DNA of 64,000 nt from contig CBDFLT010000009.1 of the NCBI GenBank assembly GCA_965249225.1, positions 853,651 to 917,650 on the forward strand. Reading direction: 5' to 3'. The DNA comes from CBDFLT01 sp965249225. Its GTDB lineage: Bacteria > Chloroflexota > Dehalococcoidia > Lucifugimonadales > G963668185. The notes beneath the pieces were generated by a model. It ran no database searches. It had not been told where the DNA came from and saw only the letters and a program-made list of their open reading frames with translations. Below are positions 33,438 through 42,111 of this stretch, piece after piece (within the stretch, counting starts at the first letter, position 1; each line of letters opens with the position of its first letter). A program made the translations under genes and the position numbers.

Positions 33438-35645
33438 ATGACAACGACCGCAGGACATAGGTTCACGCGACGATTTAACATTTCCCGGTTTTTCTCCGAC
33501 CGGCCGGAGGAGTCGCTGCGGCTGCGTTTGCTCACGCTCGCCACATTATGGTGGATCGCGGCGGCTCTAAGCTGGTCTGGAGGCAGGCCGCAGTTCATTA
33601 TCGGAGCCGCCGTCCTTGGTGCGGTGGGCCACTGGGTAAGCTGGCGCCAGAGGCGCTCACCGCTGACCTACCAGACTGTCCTTGTCATAGCTCTAATGGT
33701 CGCCCTGACGCTCCTGATGCGCGATGAGCTGGTGAGTGGGATTACCGGCGACCGGCTGCCTGTCGCAGAATACCTGCTGGCAGTCCAAGCGCTGGCCGCT
33801 TTCGGGTTGAGGACGCGTGGCGGGCTCTACGCCGAGTACGGGCTGAGCGGACTGGTACTGTTTCTAGTGGCCGAGCGCGCGTTCGAGCCGACCTTCGCAA
33901 CGTACCTCATCATGTTCCTGGGACTATTCCTTACGTTTTGGGCCATGGCCTTCATGGAGGATGAGATTAGCGCCGCCAAAGTTCAGCACTGGCCCGAGGG
34001 GCAGTTAAGCAGGGTCTGGTTCTGGTTAGGGATCGTGGGGGGCGGGCTCCTGTTATTCTCCGCGCTTGCATATACCCTGCTACCTCCAGACCACCGTGGG
34101 CGAGAGGGGGCCCAGCGGGTGGGGGTCATGCCATTTATGGGCGAAGCGCCCGATGAAGGGTCGGCGAGGCCTCAACCGGTGCAGGCTCAGGAACGCGCGA
34201 CGGCAGGGGGCGGCCAGGAGCAGGAGGCCCCGGGAGAACAAAACGGAGGTTTTCTCGACAGCTTCCTCGATGGTCCGCCCCAGTCCACCATTGTGACGAC
34301 CGACGACGCGGAGGTGGAGCAAGGGACGGTGGACGCCAAAGACGTGGTAATGCACGTGCGAAGCAAGGTCACAAGTTACTGGCGCGGGAGGGTGTATGAC
34401 AACTACGACGGGCACGACTGGTCAGTGACGACCGGTGGGGTGCTGGGGCGCGTTGACCCCAGGAACCGGAGCTACTACTGGCAAACCTATTTTATCGAGG
34501 CATCCCAGCCGGGGTCGCTGTTCCTGGGATACAACCCAGTGCGGGTGGTCATACCTGAGGAGGTCACATCGCGCGGGTCGCTGGTAACCGGGTCCACTTA
34601 CTCCGCCCTTTCACAGCAGCCGGAACTGAGGCCCCAGGCCGTCCGCATCGACCGAGCAGGGTCTGCCGGGGGAGCATACTCGGCCCTACCGTCGTCATCG
34701 GAGCGCATACGTAACCTGGCAAGAGAGATCGTCGGAGACACCTCCAGTGCGTTCGACAAGGTGTGGAATATCGTGAGCTACCTCCGGCAAAACAACACGT
34801 ACACGCCAAGCGCACCGGGCGACCTTCGGATATCGAGCTCGGCGGACGACTTTCTTTTCGGTGCTGCTGCGGGTAATAGCGTCGATTTCGCCACCGCGAC
34901 GGTATTGCTGGCGCGTGCGTCGGGTGTTCCGGCGCGGTTGGCGGTGGGGTATTTGCCGGGCAAGTTCGACCCGCTCAGCGGTACACATAAGGTCCGGCGG
35001 CGGGACGCCCACGCGTGGGCCGAGGTGCTGCTAGCAAGGCACGGTTGGGTAGCGTTCGACGGAACGCCACGCCCCGAGCTGGAAAGGTTTATGCAGGGTG
35101 ATTTTGGGCGACTGCCGGGGGCGACGTTTATCTTCCAGACAAGAGTGGGTGGAAGCCTCTACCACGTGCTAAGCACAGGTACCTCGGACGCGGTTCAAGA
35201 GTTTGTGGATACGATTAGGGAAAACTCCCAGGCGGTAGTTCCAATCGCGGTCAGCATCGCCTTTGCGACCCTCCTCTGGACGGTCATCCTGTTTCGGAGT
35301 AGGAGGTCCAAAAAGAAGAGCGGAGACTGGGTATATAGCCGCCTGCGGGGCGAAGGGCGTAGTGAAGTGATGCGAGCCTACCGAGGTCTCGAGCGCCTGC
35401 TCCGGCGGCTGGGGCTGGAGCCCCGCAAAGAAAGCCAGTCTCTGGCCGAGTATGGCAGACAGGTAGCCGAGCAGGTGAATGTAATCAGGCCGGAGATGGA
35501 ATGGTTCACCAAGGCGGCGTGGGCGGCGGCTTACGACCCGGCCGGTCCGAGCCCAGAGACGGCGCGGGAGGCTGACAGGAGGCTCTCGCATCTCAACGGG
35601 ATGCGGAAGGAGCTGAAAAGGGCGTTTACCTTCCCAGCCGGTTGA
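33438..35645 (+). CDS. Membrane transglutaminase-like protein (TgpA type) lacking the catalytic Cys
   Basis: 735 residues. Residues about 25-215 contain several membrane spans. Residues about 250-290 are a polar linker. Residues about 290-560 are an outer beta-rich region with the transglutaminase core. The core aligns well (GNSVDFATATVLLARASGVPARLAVGY, DAHAWAEV, FDGTPRP), giving His525 and Asp541, but the nucleophile position in the usual G-x-C-x-x-FA is Ser481. One more span follows (about 592-612, VPIAVSIAFATLLWTVILF), then a cytosolic helical tail. It forms an operon with MoxR and DUF58. Its 3' end overlaps the convergent sthA gene by 20 bp. May be a non-catalytic or serine-based protein. 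Confidence 0.87.
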   Translation: MTTTAGHRFTRRFNISRFFSDRPEESLRLRLLTLATLWWIAAALSWSGGRPQFIIGAAVLGAVGHWVSWRQRRSPLTYQTVLVIALMVALTLLMRDELVSGITGDRLPVAEYLLAVQALAAFGLRTRGGLYAEYGLSGLVLFLVAERAFEPTFATYLIMFLGLFLTFWAMAFMEDEISAAKVQHWPEGQLSRVWFWLGIVGGGLLLFSALAYTLLPPDHRGREGAQRVGVMPFMGEAPDEGSARPQPVQAQERATAGGGQEQEAPGEQNGGFLDSFLDGPPQSTIVTTDDAEVEQGTVDAKDVVMHVRSKVTSYWRGRVYDNYDGHDWSVTTGGVLGRVDPRNRSYYWQTYFIEASQPGSLFLGYNPVRVVIPEEVTSRGSLVTGSTYSALSQQPELRPQAVRIDRAGSAGGAYSALPSSSERIRNLAREIVGDTSSAFDKVWNIVSYLRQNNTYTPSAPGDLRISSSADDFLFGAAAGNSVDFATATVLLARASGVPARLAVGYLPGKFDPLSGTHKVRRRDAHAWAEVLLARHGWVAFDGTPRPELERFMQGDFGRLPGATFIFQTRVGGSLYHVLSTGTSDAVQEFVDTIRENSQAVVPIAVSIAFATLLWTVILFRSRRSKKKSGDWVYSRLRGEGRSEVMRAYRGLERLLRRLGLEPRKESQSLAEYGRQVAEQVNVIRPEMEWFTKAAWAAAYDPAGPSPETAREADRRLSHLNGMRKELKRAFTFPAG

Positions 35646-37032
35646 CTCCGTCCAGGGCGGCGGTCTTGTAGCACTCGGCGAGGGTAGGATAGTTGAACAC
35701 CGTGTTCACGAAGTAATCCACTGTACCCTCAAACGCCAGGACGGCCTGTCCGATGTGGACCAGCTCGCTGGCGCCCTCGCCAATGATGTGCGTGCCCAGG
35801 AGCCGACCCGTTTCCAGGTGGAAAATCAGCTTCAATAGACCGGTTTCGTCACCGATTATCTGGCCCCGCGCAATCTCACGGTAGTGAGCCTTCCCTACCT
35901 CGTAAGGTATCTCCTTCTCGGTGAGTTCTTCCTCGTTCTGGCCGACAGAGGAGATCTCGGGGATGGTGTAAATCCCGTAGGGGAATAGCTCGGGCACGCT
36001 GCTGGCCTTGATGCCAAATGCGTGGCAAGCGGCCAACCGGCCCTGCTCCATGGAGGTAGATGCCAGGCTTGGAAAGCCGACCACGTCACCAACGGCGTAG
36101 ATGTGCGGCGCATCCGTCTGATAGTGGGGGCTCACCGACAGGCGGCCACGGCCATCGGCCTCCAGGCCTGCGGCCGGCAGATTCAGGCTGTCTGTAGCCC
36201 CGGTACGCCCGATACAGTACAGGGCCTTTTCGGTTACGATCTGCTTGCCACTGGCGAGGTGGATCTTGACTCGCTCGCCACGGTTGTCATTAATTTGATC
36301 CACGCCGCTGACCTCCTCGCCCAACCACAGCGTGACACGGTTCTCCCTAAGGTGGTAGACCAGTGTGTCCACTATCTCGGTATCCACAAAAGGCAAGATC
36401 TGACGAACTTTGTCCACCAGCGTCACCCGCACGCCAAGGGCCGCAAAGATACTGGCATATTCACAGCCTATTACGCCGGCTCCAATGACGGTCATAGTAC
36501 GTGGAACACGGTCCATCTCCAAGATGTCGTCGCTCACCATGACATGCTGCCCGTCGAAGGAGATGTGGGAGTCCTTGGTGGGGTCGGTGCCAGTGGCGAT
36601 GACCGTGTGGCCCGCAGTCACCTCGCGGTAGGAGCTGCCGTCCAGATAGTCGAGCCGGACGGTGTGCTGATCGACAAACGAGGCCTGAGCGGAGATTAGG
36701 TGGACGCGATTCCGCTTGAGCTGGTGGCGGAGTGTGTCGATTTCGCTACGGATGACGTGATCGGAGCGGAAAAGCAGGTCCGGCATAGTAATGTCCTGCT
36801 TGACCGTGTAGGACGCGCCGTAGAAAGCCCTTTCACGGTAACCAGAAAGGTAAAGCACCGCCTCGCGGAGAGTCTTGCTGGGTATGGTGCCGGTGTTGAT
36901 ACGTACTCCACCCACCGACTCCCTGCGCTCAATGACCGCTACGCGCTTGTCCACCTTGGCGGCCTGGATAGCCGCCCGCTGTCCCGCTGGGCCCGAGCCG
37001 ATCACCAGCAGGTCGTAATCGTAATCAGGAAT
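35626..37032 (-). CDS. sthA: Soluble (Si-specific) NAD(P) transhydrogenase
   Basis: A flavoprotein of the pyridine nucleotide-disulfide family, about 468 residues if begun at ATT 37032. FAD motif VIGSGPAGQRAAIQAAK, then VGGVRINTGTIPSKTLREAV where the redox Cys pair of relatives is absent, as in SthA. NAD motif VIGAGVIGCEYASIFAALG, IYAVGDVVGFPSLAST and the dimer domain to the end. SthA moves hydride between NADH and NADPH in the cytosol. Start problem: AGGAGG lies 5 nt before ATT CCT GAT, giving the expected PDYDYDLLVIGSG; no ATG, GTG or TTG fits, and the first GTG (37005) would cut into the FAD strand. Confidence 0.88.
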   Translation of the reverse strand: MPDYDYDLLVIGSGPAGQRAAIQAAKVDKRVAVIERRESVGGVRINTGTIPSKTLREAVLYLSGYRERAFYGASYTVKQDITMPDLLFRSDHVIRSEIDTLRHQLKRNRVHLISAQASFVDQHTVRLDYLDGSSYREVTAGHTVIATGTDPTKDSHISFDGQHVMVSDDILEMDRVPRTMTVIGAGVIGCEYASIFAALGVRVTLVDKVRQILPFVDTEIVDTLVYHLRENRVTLWLGEEVSGVDQINDNRGERVKIHLASGKQIVTEKALYCIGRTGATDSLNLPAAGLEADGRGRLSVSPHYQTDAPHIYAVGDVVGFPSLASTSMEQGRLAACHAFGIKASSVPELFPYGIYTIPEISSVGQNEEELTEKEIPYEVGKAHYREIARGQIIGDETGLLKLIFHLETGRLLGTHIIGEGASELVHIGQAVLAFEGTVDYFVNTVFNYPTLAECYKTAALDGVNRLGR

Positions 37033-37271
37033 TAGGGCCTCCTGGATGTATAAGGGAGGTGGACCAACAGCCTAAGGTCGAGTGGTCCTGTGCTAATGGG
37101 GAAAACAAGACCAGCCATGCAAGAGTCACGAAAAACCAAGCACCGGTGATGTTTGGCGCTTCCCAAGTATATCACAGGGCTTGGAGATGATACGGAGGGA
37201 GGTATTCAGCGTTGCGTTGCCGATCACGGCGGCTGGCGGAAGTCGCCCACCAGCCTGAGACGTCCAATCGT

Positions 37272-39101
37272 CTATCTGTGTCCGGCGTGATAGTTCTGCA
37301 CGACCTCGGAGCTGCTCAACTCGCTATCGTATATGGCGACCAGGTAGAGCTCGCCAAGCCAGTCCCGGTCCTCGGTCAATTCGTTGGCCAAAGCGAACTT
37401 GTACTCATCGTCCCAGCTGTTGGCTATGCTCGATACGGCGGTGCCTGTGGCGACCAGCACTCCATTAATGTAAATCTTGGTCACTCCCTCGCCGGCACCG
37501 CCCACAGCGCCGGGATCAACGTTGCGGGTGAAAACGACGTGCGTGAGGCTGGTCGTTACCGAGTCTGACGACGTACTTAGCGAAGGGGTGCCATTATCGC
37601 TGGTCGATGTGGTACGCAGTCTGACGTCGTACTCGTCTCCGGCCTGGCCCATCGTGAAGTTTCGATCGCCGGTATCCTTGGACATCGTCACGATGCGGGC
37701 AGGCCCGCCCTGAGATGTGTTGGCCGGTTTGACCCATGCTTCAATGGTGATCTCATCGGTCGCCGTAATAGCGTCGAAGATCTTGTCGGCCGCACTGGCG
37801 GACTTGACGATGGCGCCACTGTCGATTATGAGGCCGTCCGAGACCCAGGTTATGTTCGACAGTTGGTCGATTTTGAGGTTTAGAGGTGACCCAACTCCAG
37901 AGGTGTCGAACACATCGTCATCAACCCCCTCGTCAAGGTTGTAGCGCACCACTATGTGGTCGGATACGCGGTCAGGAAGCGGTGAAGCGATCGGCGGATT
38001 GGCGCCGGCGTCATAGTTCTGCTCGACCTCAGAGTCGCTGAGTGGACGATCGTATACTGCCACCAGGTACATGTCGCCCAGCCAAGTCCGGTTCAAAGTG
38101 AACTCATTGGCCAGCGCGAACTTAAAGTCATCGTCCCAGTTGCTGAAGGTGCCCACAGCGGTATCTGTAGGCGATTGTAAAACACCGTCGATATAGAATT
38201 TGGTCACGCCCGTAGGATGCGTGCGAGTGTACACCACGTGCGTGAGAGACTCAGTGGCCGTATCGGCTGGGGCATCGTGCTGCTTTCCGGTACCGCCGTG
38301 AGACGAAGTGCGCAGGCGCGCCATATAGATGTCTTCATCCTGACCCAACGTGAAGTTACCATCGCTGGTATCCTCCGACATCGTCACGATGCGCGCAGGT
38401 CCACCCTGGGTGGTGTTGTCGGGCGTAACCCACGCCTCGAGCGTGATTTCTTTGGTATCCGTCAAAGCGTCGAAGAGCTTTGTAGCGGGGAACACAGACT
38501 CCACGATGGTGGACGCGTCGATGGACAGACCGCCGGGTATCCACGTTGTCTTGGTTATGTCGTCCATCACAAGGTGCAGAGGATCACCCACGCCTGAGAT
38601 GTCGTGGACCATAGGGCCATCGCCTTCCTCGAAGTCGTAGAGCACTACAAGTCCATCCGTCACTCTGACGACTGGCGGCGGGGTGGCCGTTGGGGTGGCC
38701 GTTGGCGTGGTCGTCGCTCCGGGAGTTGGTGACGCCGTCGGAGGTGCGCCTGCAGCCCCCTGGAAGCCGGTCTTGTCCGGCTCTGGGAACGAAGCAAGTA
38801 GCGAGATGACTCTACCAGAGGAGTCCACGTACCAGCTATACGGCCCCTCGTAGAGGTTGGTCGACCCAGGGGGCTTGTTGTCCGTCGAGGCCGATGCGGG
38901 CACCTGATCCAGGTACCCATCATCCACCAACACATCGAAGTTGATGAAGTAGTCTCTGCTGTCGACTATGTACTCGGTCCCGTGGAGGTCTACCGTTCTA
39001 ACGTGCCAGCCGGAATCGGAGTTAGAGCAGTCCTCATCGTTGAGGACCTCTTCAGACGCATCTCGAGTCCCATTGCCGTCGTCGAACCAGGTGGGGCTGC
39101 G
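37272..39101 (-). pseudogene. Secreted LamG-repeat protein, 5'-truncated by IS copy B
   Basis: The frame is open from the IS border at 39101 to the stop at 37272, over 600 codons; a GTG at 38933 is only an internal candidate. Before it the protein already reads as folded sequence (SPTWFDDGNGTRDASEEV, DYFINFDVLVDDGYLDQVP). A Thr/Pro linker (TPGATTTPTATPTATPPP) leads to two concanavalin/LamG-like repeats of about 200 residues, each with LYDFEEG or RYNLDEG, EAWVxPxNTxQGGPARIVTMS, GVTKxYIxGV and YDxxLSxSEVxQNYxAG. Such proteins bind carbohydrate or surfaces outside the cell. The missing N-terminus should hold the signal peptide. Confidence 0.8.
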
Positions 39102-39213
39102 TGTGTATCGTCAGCACATTTGGGACAGCTGATGGGGAATTGAGAAGCGACAATTAAGGCGATTGTCCTGGCTCAGGTAGGAGAGTAGATTCACGGAAGT
39201 GAAAGGAGCCAGG

Positions 39214-39741
39214 ATGCAGGAAGTCAGTCGAAGCTACGATCAAGCCGACGAGAACGCGAGGCAGGTGGTCCGACGGACCAGAAACGTTACACGTCGCAAG
39301 TACACACCTGAGGAGAAGGTACGGATCGTCATAGAGGGGATCCGCGGGGAGATATCAGTCAGCGCCTTGTGCAGGCGAGAGGGAATCAACCCCGGGGTCT
39401 ATTACAAGTGGCTCAAGGACTACATGGAGGCGGGCAAGTCGAGGCTGAAGGGTGACACGCTACGGGAGGCGAACAAGGCGGAGGTCGATGCCTTGAAGCG
39501 CGAGAACGAGCGGCTCAAGGAACTTGTTGCTCAGCTGTCGGTGGAGAACCTGGTCCTGAAAAAAGCCTCGGTTAGAGCCCATGGGCAAGCCCTATGTGAG
39601 AAGGGAGGCCCAGCTCAAGGCGGAGGTCCTTCAGATCGTCGAGAGGTCTCCTCTGCCGGTCAGGCAGACCCTCCAAGAGTTGCAGATAGCACCCTCGACC
39701 TACTACCGCTGGAAGAGCAGGTATCGAGACAAGGGGTTTAA
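39214..39741 (+). pseudogene. Transposase OrfA, copy B, with altered slippery site
   Basis: Starts at ATG 39214 after AAGGAG. The helix-turn-helix region (RRKYTPEEKVRIVIEG, LCRREGINPGVYYKWLKDY) and coiled coil match other copies up to LVLKK. One A is missing from the run, so it reads on in a wrong frame to 39741 instead of stopping or shifting into OrfB. Production of an OrfAB fusion is unlikely. Confidence 0.8.
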
Positions 39742-40573
39742 CGGTCTGGTAGACCGGCCACCAGAGCCCAGGCGAGTGTGGAACCGGTTGGCTACAAAGC
39801 AAAGACGGTACGTGGTCAGGTATGCGTTGGAGCACCCATCGTTGAGCCCGAGAGAGGTGGCGACCACCCTGGTGGACGAACAGGTCATGTACGTCTCCGA
39901 GTCCACCGTATACCGGATACTGAAGGAAGCGGGGCTCATCAAGCCGCCCGAGACCAAGGGCTTCCCAGCAGGAAAGGAGTTTCACACCAAGACTGCCAGG
40001 CCCAATGAGCTATGGCAGACCGATGCCAGCTACTTCTTCGTGGTGGGTTGGGGCTACTACTACCTGATCAGCGTGCTGGATGACTATTCCAGGATGATCG
40101 TGGGCTGGAGGGTGCAGACCAGCATGAGCAGTGCCGACATCATCGAGGTGGTCCAGGATGCGGTGGAGTTCACCGGTCAACCGACGGCGCCTGTAGAGCC
40201 AGGTCCAGCCCTTCTGAGCGACAACGGTCCAGGCTTTCTGTCTAGGGCGTTGGACGAGTTCCTAAGGGCCAGGTTCATGAAACACATCTTCGCCTCACCT
40301 TTCCATCCCCAGACCAACGGCAAGTTGGAGCGGTACCATCGCACAGCCAAGGCTAAGGTCAACGTCTTTGTCCACCACAGCCTGGAAGAGCTTGTAGCGG
40401 CTATGGAGGGCTTCGTAAGGTACTACAACTACGAGCGCTATCACGAGGCTTTGGGGAACATCACGCCGGCGGATATGTACCACGGACGCCAAGACGCCAT
40501 ACTGGCGACGAGACAGGAGGTGAAGCAAAAGAGTCTAGCCGAACGGAGGTTGGCAAATCTGAGAACTGCCTGA
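39581..40573 (+). CDS. IS3-type transposase OrfB, copy B
   Basis: 330 residues with an intact DDE core (TDASYF, SDNGPGF, GKLERYH). By eye it differs from copies A, C and D at one residue (SADIIEVV instead of SADIIDVV). May still work in trans. Confidence 0.9.
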   Translation: MGKPYVRREAQLKAEVLQIVERSPLPVRQTLQELQIAPSTYYRWKSRYRDKGFNGLVDRPPEPRRVWNRLATKQRRYVVRYALEHPSLSPREVATTLVDEQVMYVSESTVYRILKEAGLIKPPETKGFPAGKEFHTKTARPNELWQTDASYFFVVGWGYYYLISVLDDYSRMIVGWRVQTSMSSADIIEVVQDAVEFTGQPTAPVEPGPALLSDNGPGFLSRALDEFLRARFMKHIFASPFHPQTNGKLERYHRTAKAKVNVFVHHSLEELVAAMEGFVRYYNYERYHEALGNITPADMYHGRQDAILATRQEVKQKSLAERRLANLRTA

Positions 40574-40641
40574 GCCGGTTAGCGTCCAAGTTGCACGCTT
40601 TAAAGGCTCCCCTTTTGTCCCACTTGTTTTGACGACGTACA

Positions 40642-41428
40642 TGTGCAACTTCCCCTGGACCTTCTCGATCCAGGTATCGGTCCAGGCAATTACCTGCTTC
40701 TAATATCTGGTCAATGGCCTGAAGGCGACGTCGGCTACGAGTTCCGCTTTACGCAGGTGCCCGGTACCGAGGAGCTGACAGCCGAATGTTTTCACACAGA
40801 GGCGGAACCCCTGCCGCTGACGTACGACGTGCTCGGCGAGCCCACGCCGACGGGGTTTGATGGTAGGAACCGTGCCAACTGCAGATTCTCCAAGCCGATA
40901 TCGAGAGTGTCGGCCACCCTTACGAATGAGGGTGGCTCAGTACACGGCGAAACGTTCTTCATCGAACCGCCCGCCTACGAGGTCCCATTCCCCTTGCCCG
41001 AAGGCCTGTTGTCCGAAAAGACGCTAGAACTGCTCCGACCAGGAGACTACCGGAGACAGATGGTAGCCATCGCCGAGGATGGCGACACGTGGGACATCAC
41101 TGCCAACATAGAAGCGGCGTTGAAGACGGTGACGGTCGTAAGGACGATCGAGACTACTCCTATACCGTCGCCGGCAAGGGAGTGGAATCTGGAGGACATC
41201 GAGGTGGACGGCTCCACCGTTACGGTACTGCTGCATGTGTTTGCAGGTATCGACGTCCGGGTAACCCTGGATGGCAGAAGCCCTGACCGGGTCAATAACC
41301 TTGTCCCAAACCGGGAGTTCGTTTTTGAGGGCGTGCCTGCGGGGACGCACACCATACGGGTGAGCGACGTAGTAGGCTTTGAGCGGACCGCAGAAGTAGT
41401 GGTGCCCACGCCCGGACTCTCGCCATAA
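40642..41428 (+). pseudogene. Unknown protein, 5'-truncated by IS copy B
   Basis: The frame is open from the IS border; a GTG at 40643 abuts the element and has no ribosome site. It encodes about 260 residues rich in beta-strand patterns: GPGNYLLLISGQWPEGDVGYEFRF, a Pro-rich middle, then a C-terminal Ig/PEGA-like part (DVRVTLDGRSP, NREFVFEGVPAGTHTIRVSDVVGFERTAEVVV). The last part suggests a surface or periplasmic protein. No family recognised overall. A terminator follows its stop. Confidence 0.65.
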
Positions 41429-41431
41429 AAC

Positions 41432-41463
41432 AAAGAGGCAGACTGCCACGAGCCTGCCTCTTT
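41432..41463 (+). terminator. Rho-independent terminator
   Basis: A perfect 10-bp stem AAAGAGGCAG/CTGCCTCTTT with a 12-nt loop directly after the stop of the truncated unknown gene, followed by TTTAGTTCT. Confidence 0.85.
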
Positions 41464-41579
41464 AGTTCTGAATCAAACCCCTGCCGGCTAGCCGCACCAT
41501 GACACTGGATACCGCTTCTATCCAGGTCGGGGACTAGCTTGTCGCCAGAGGGGTCAATTATTGTCGCTTACCAGCGGGG

Positions 41580-41858
41580 CTAGAAACTCCCAGCGCGGTC
41601 GCGACGGCCCCCGTTCTCCTTTGGTCGAGCCTCGTTCACTGTCAGTACTCGCCCGTCGAGTTCCTTGTCATTCAGGCCCTTGATGGCGGCCTCGGCCTGG
41701 GTCTTGTCTGGCATTTCTACGAAGCCAAACCCTCTTGGTCGCCCCGTCATTCGGTCGGTGATTACCCTTGCGGTCTCCACTTCCCCATACTCAGTGAAGG
41801 CGACTTGGAGGGACTCTTCGGTGGTATCGAACGATAGATTGCCCACATAGATGTTCAT
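41580..41858 (-). CDS. RRM-domain RNA-binding protein
   Basis: A 92-residue protein that is essentially one RNA-recognition motif: RNP2 IYVGNL at residues 3-8, RNP1 RGFGFVEM near 41-48, with a Gly/Arg tail (ENGGRRDRAGSF). This is the usual size of bacterial RRM proteins, which are often cold-induced RNA chaperones. AAAGGAG precedes the ATG. The upstream region carries a -10 box and three 21-bp repeats. Confidence 0.93.
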   Translation of the reverse strand: MNIYVGNLSFDTTEESLQVAFTEYGEVETARVITDRMTGRPRGFGFVEMPDKTQAEAAIKGLNDKELDGRVLTVNEARPKENGGRRDRAGSF

Positions 41859-41975
41859 GCGGCGCTCCTTTGATTTGAATTCTCCTCACCCGGGGCAAAC
41901 GTCGCATGCGAGTCGAGTACTACTGGAAACGCAGGAAGCGGAACGAACATTGCAACTGGTCTTGGAGTCCCAGCC

Positions 41976-41981
41976 ATTATA
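41976..41981 (-). promoter_or_regulatory. -10 box of the RRM gene
   Basis: A perfect TATAAT on the minus strand, about 118 bp upstream of the start codon and formed at the edge of the repeat array. No -35 at 17 bp; TTGGGA inside the first repeat is only 13 bp away, so an activator may be needed. Confidence 0.5.
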
Positions 41982-42042
41982 CCATAGGCGGTGTTCCCAA
42001 TACCATAGGCGGTGTTCCCAATACCATAGGCGGTGTTCCCAA
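41980..42042. repeat. Three perfect 21-bp tandem repeats upstream of the RRM gene
   Basis: The unit TACCATAGGCGGTGTTCCCAA is present three times without a mismatch (41980-42000, 42001-42021, 42022-42042). The 21-bp period is two helical turns, so equivalent sites face the same side of the DNA. The array covers the position where a -35 or activator site for the RRM gene would lie. Confidence 0.95.
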
Positions 42043-42111
42043 GCCTAATCATGGGGAGGGCAGGCTAGGTGAGGTGCTCGGAATGGGCAGGGAGGGGTCG
42101 GCCTGTTAAAC

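Larger units (their letters stand above)
39102..40641 (+). mobile_element. IS3-type insertion sequence, copy B (1540 bp)
   Basis: Left end TGTGTATCGTCAGCAC at 39102, right end GACGACGTACA at 40641. One base shorter than copy D because the A7 run near 39558-39563 is A6. Flanks (TGCG left, TGTG right) are not a clean target duplication. Both flanking reading frames run into the element, so the insertion was accompanied by deletion or rearrangement. Confidence 0.93.

Noticed and set aside
28978..40641. Composite transposon formed by copies A and B
   Set aside because: No shared target duplication at the outer ends, and the outer junctions are an IS fragment and a truncated gene; the enclosed genes are ordinary chromosomal operons.
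41980..42042. CRISPR array
   Set aside because: The 21-bp units are directly tandem with no spacers, and no cas genes are present.
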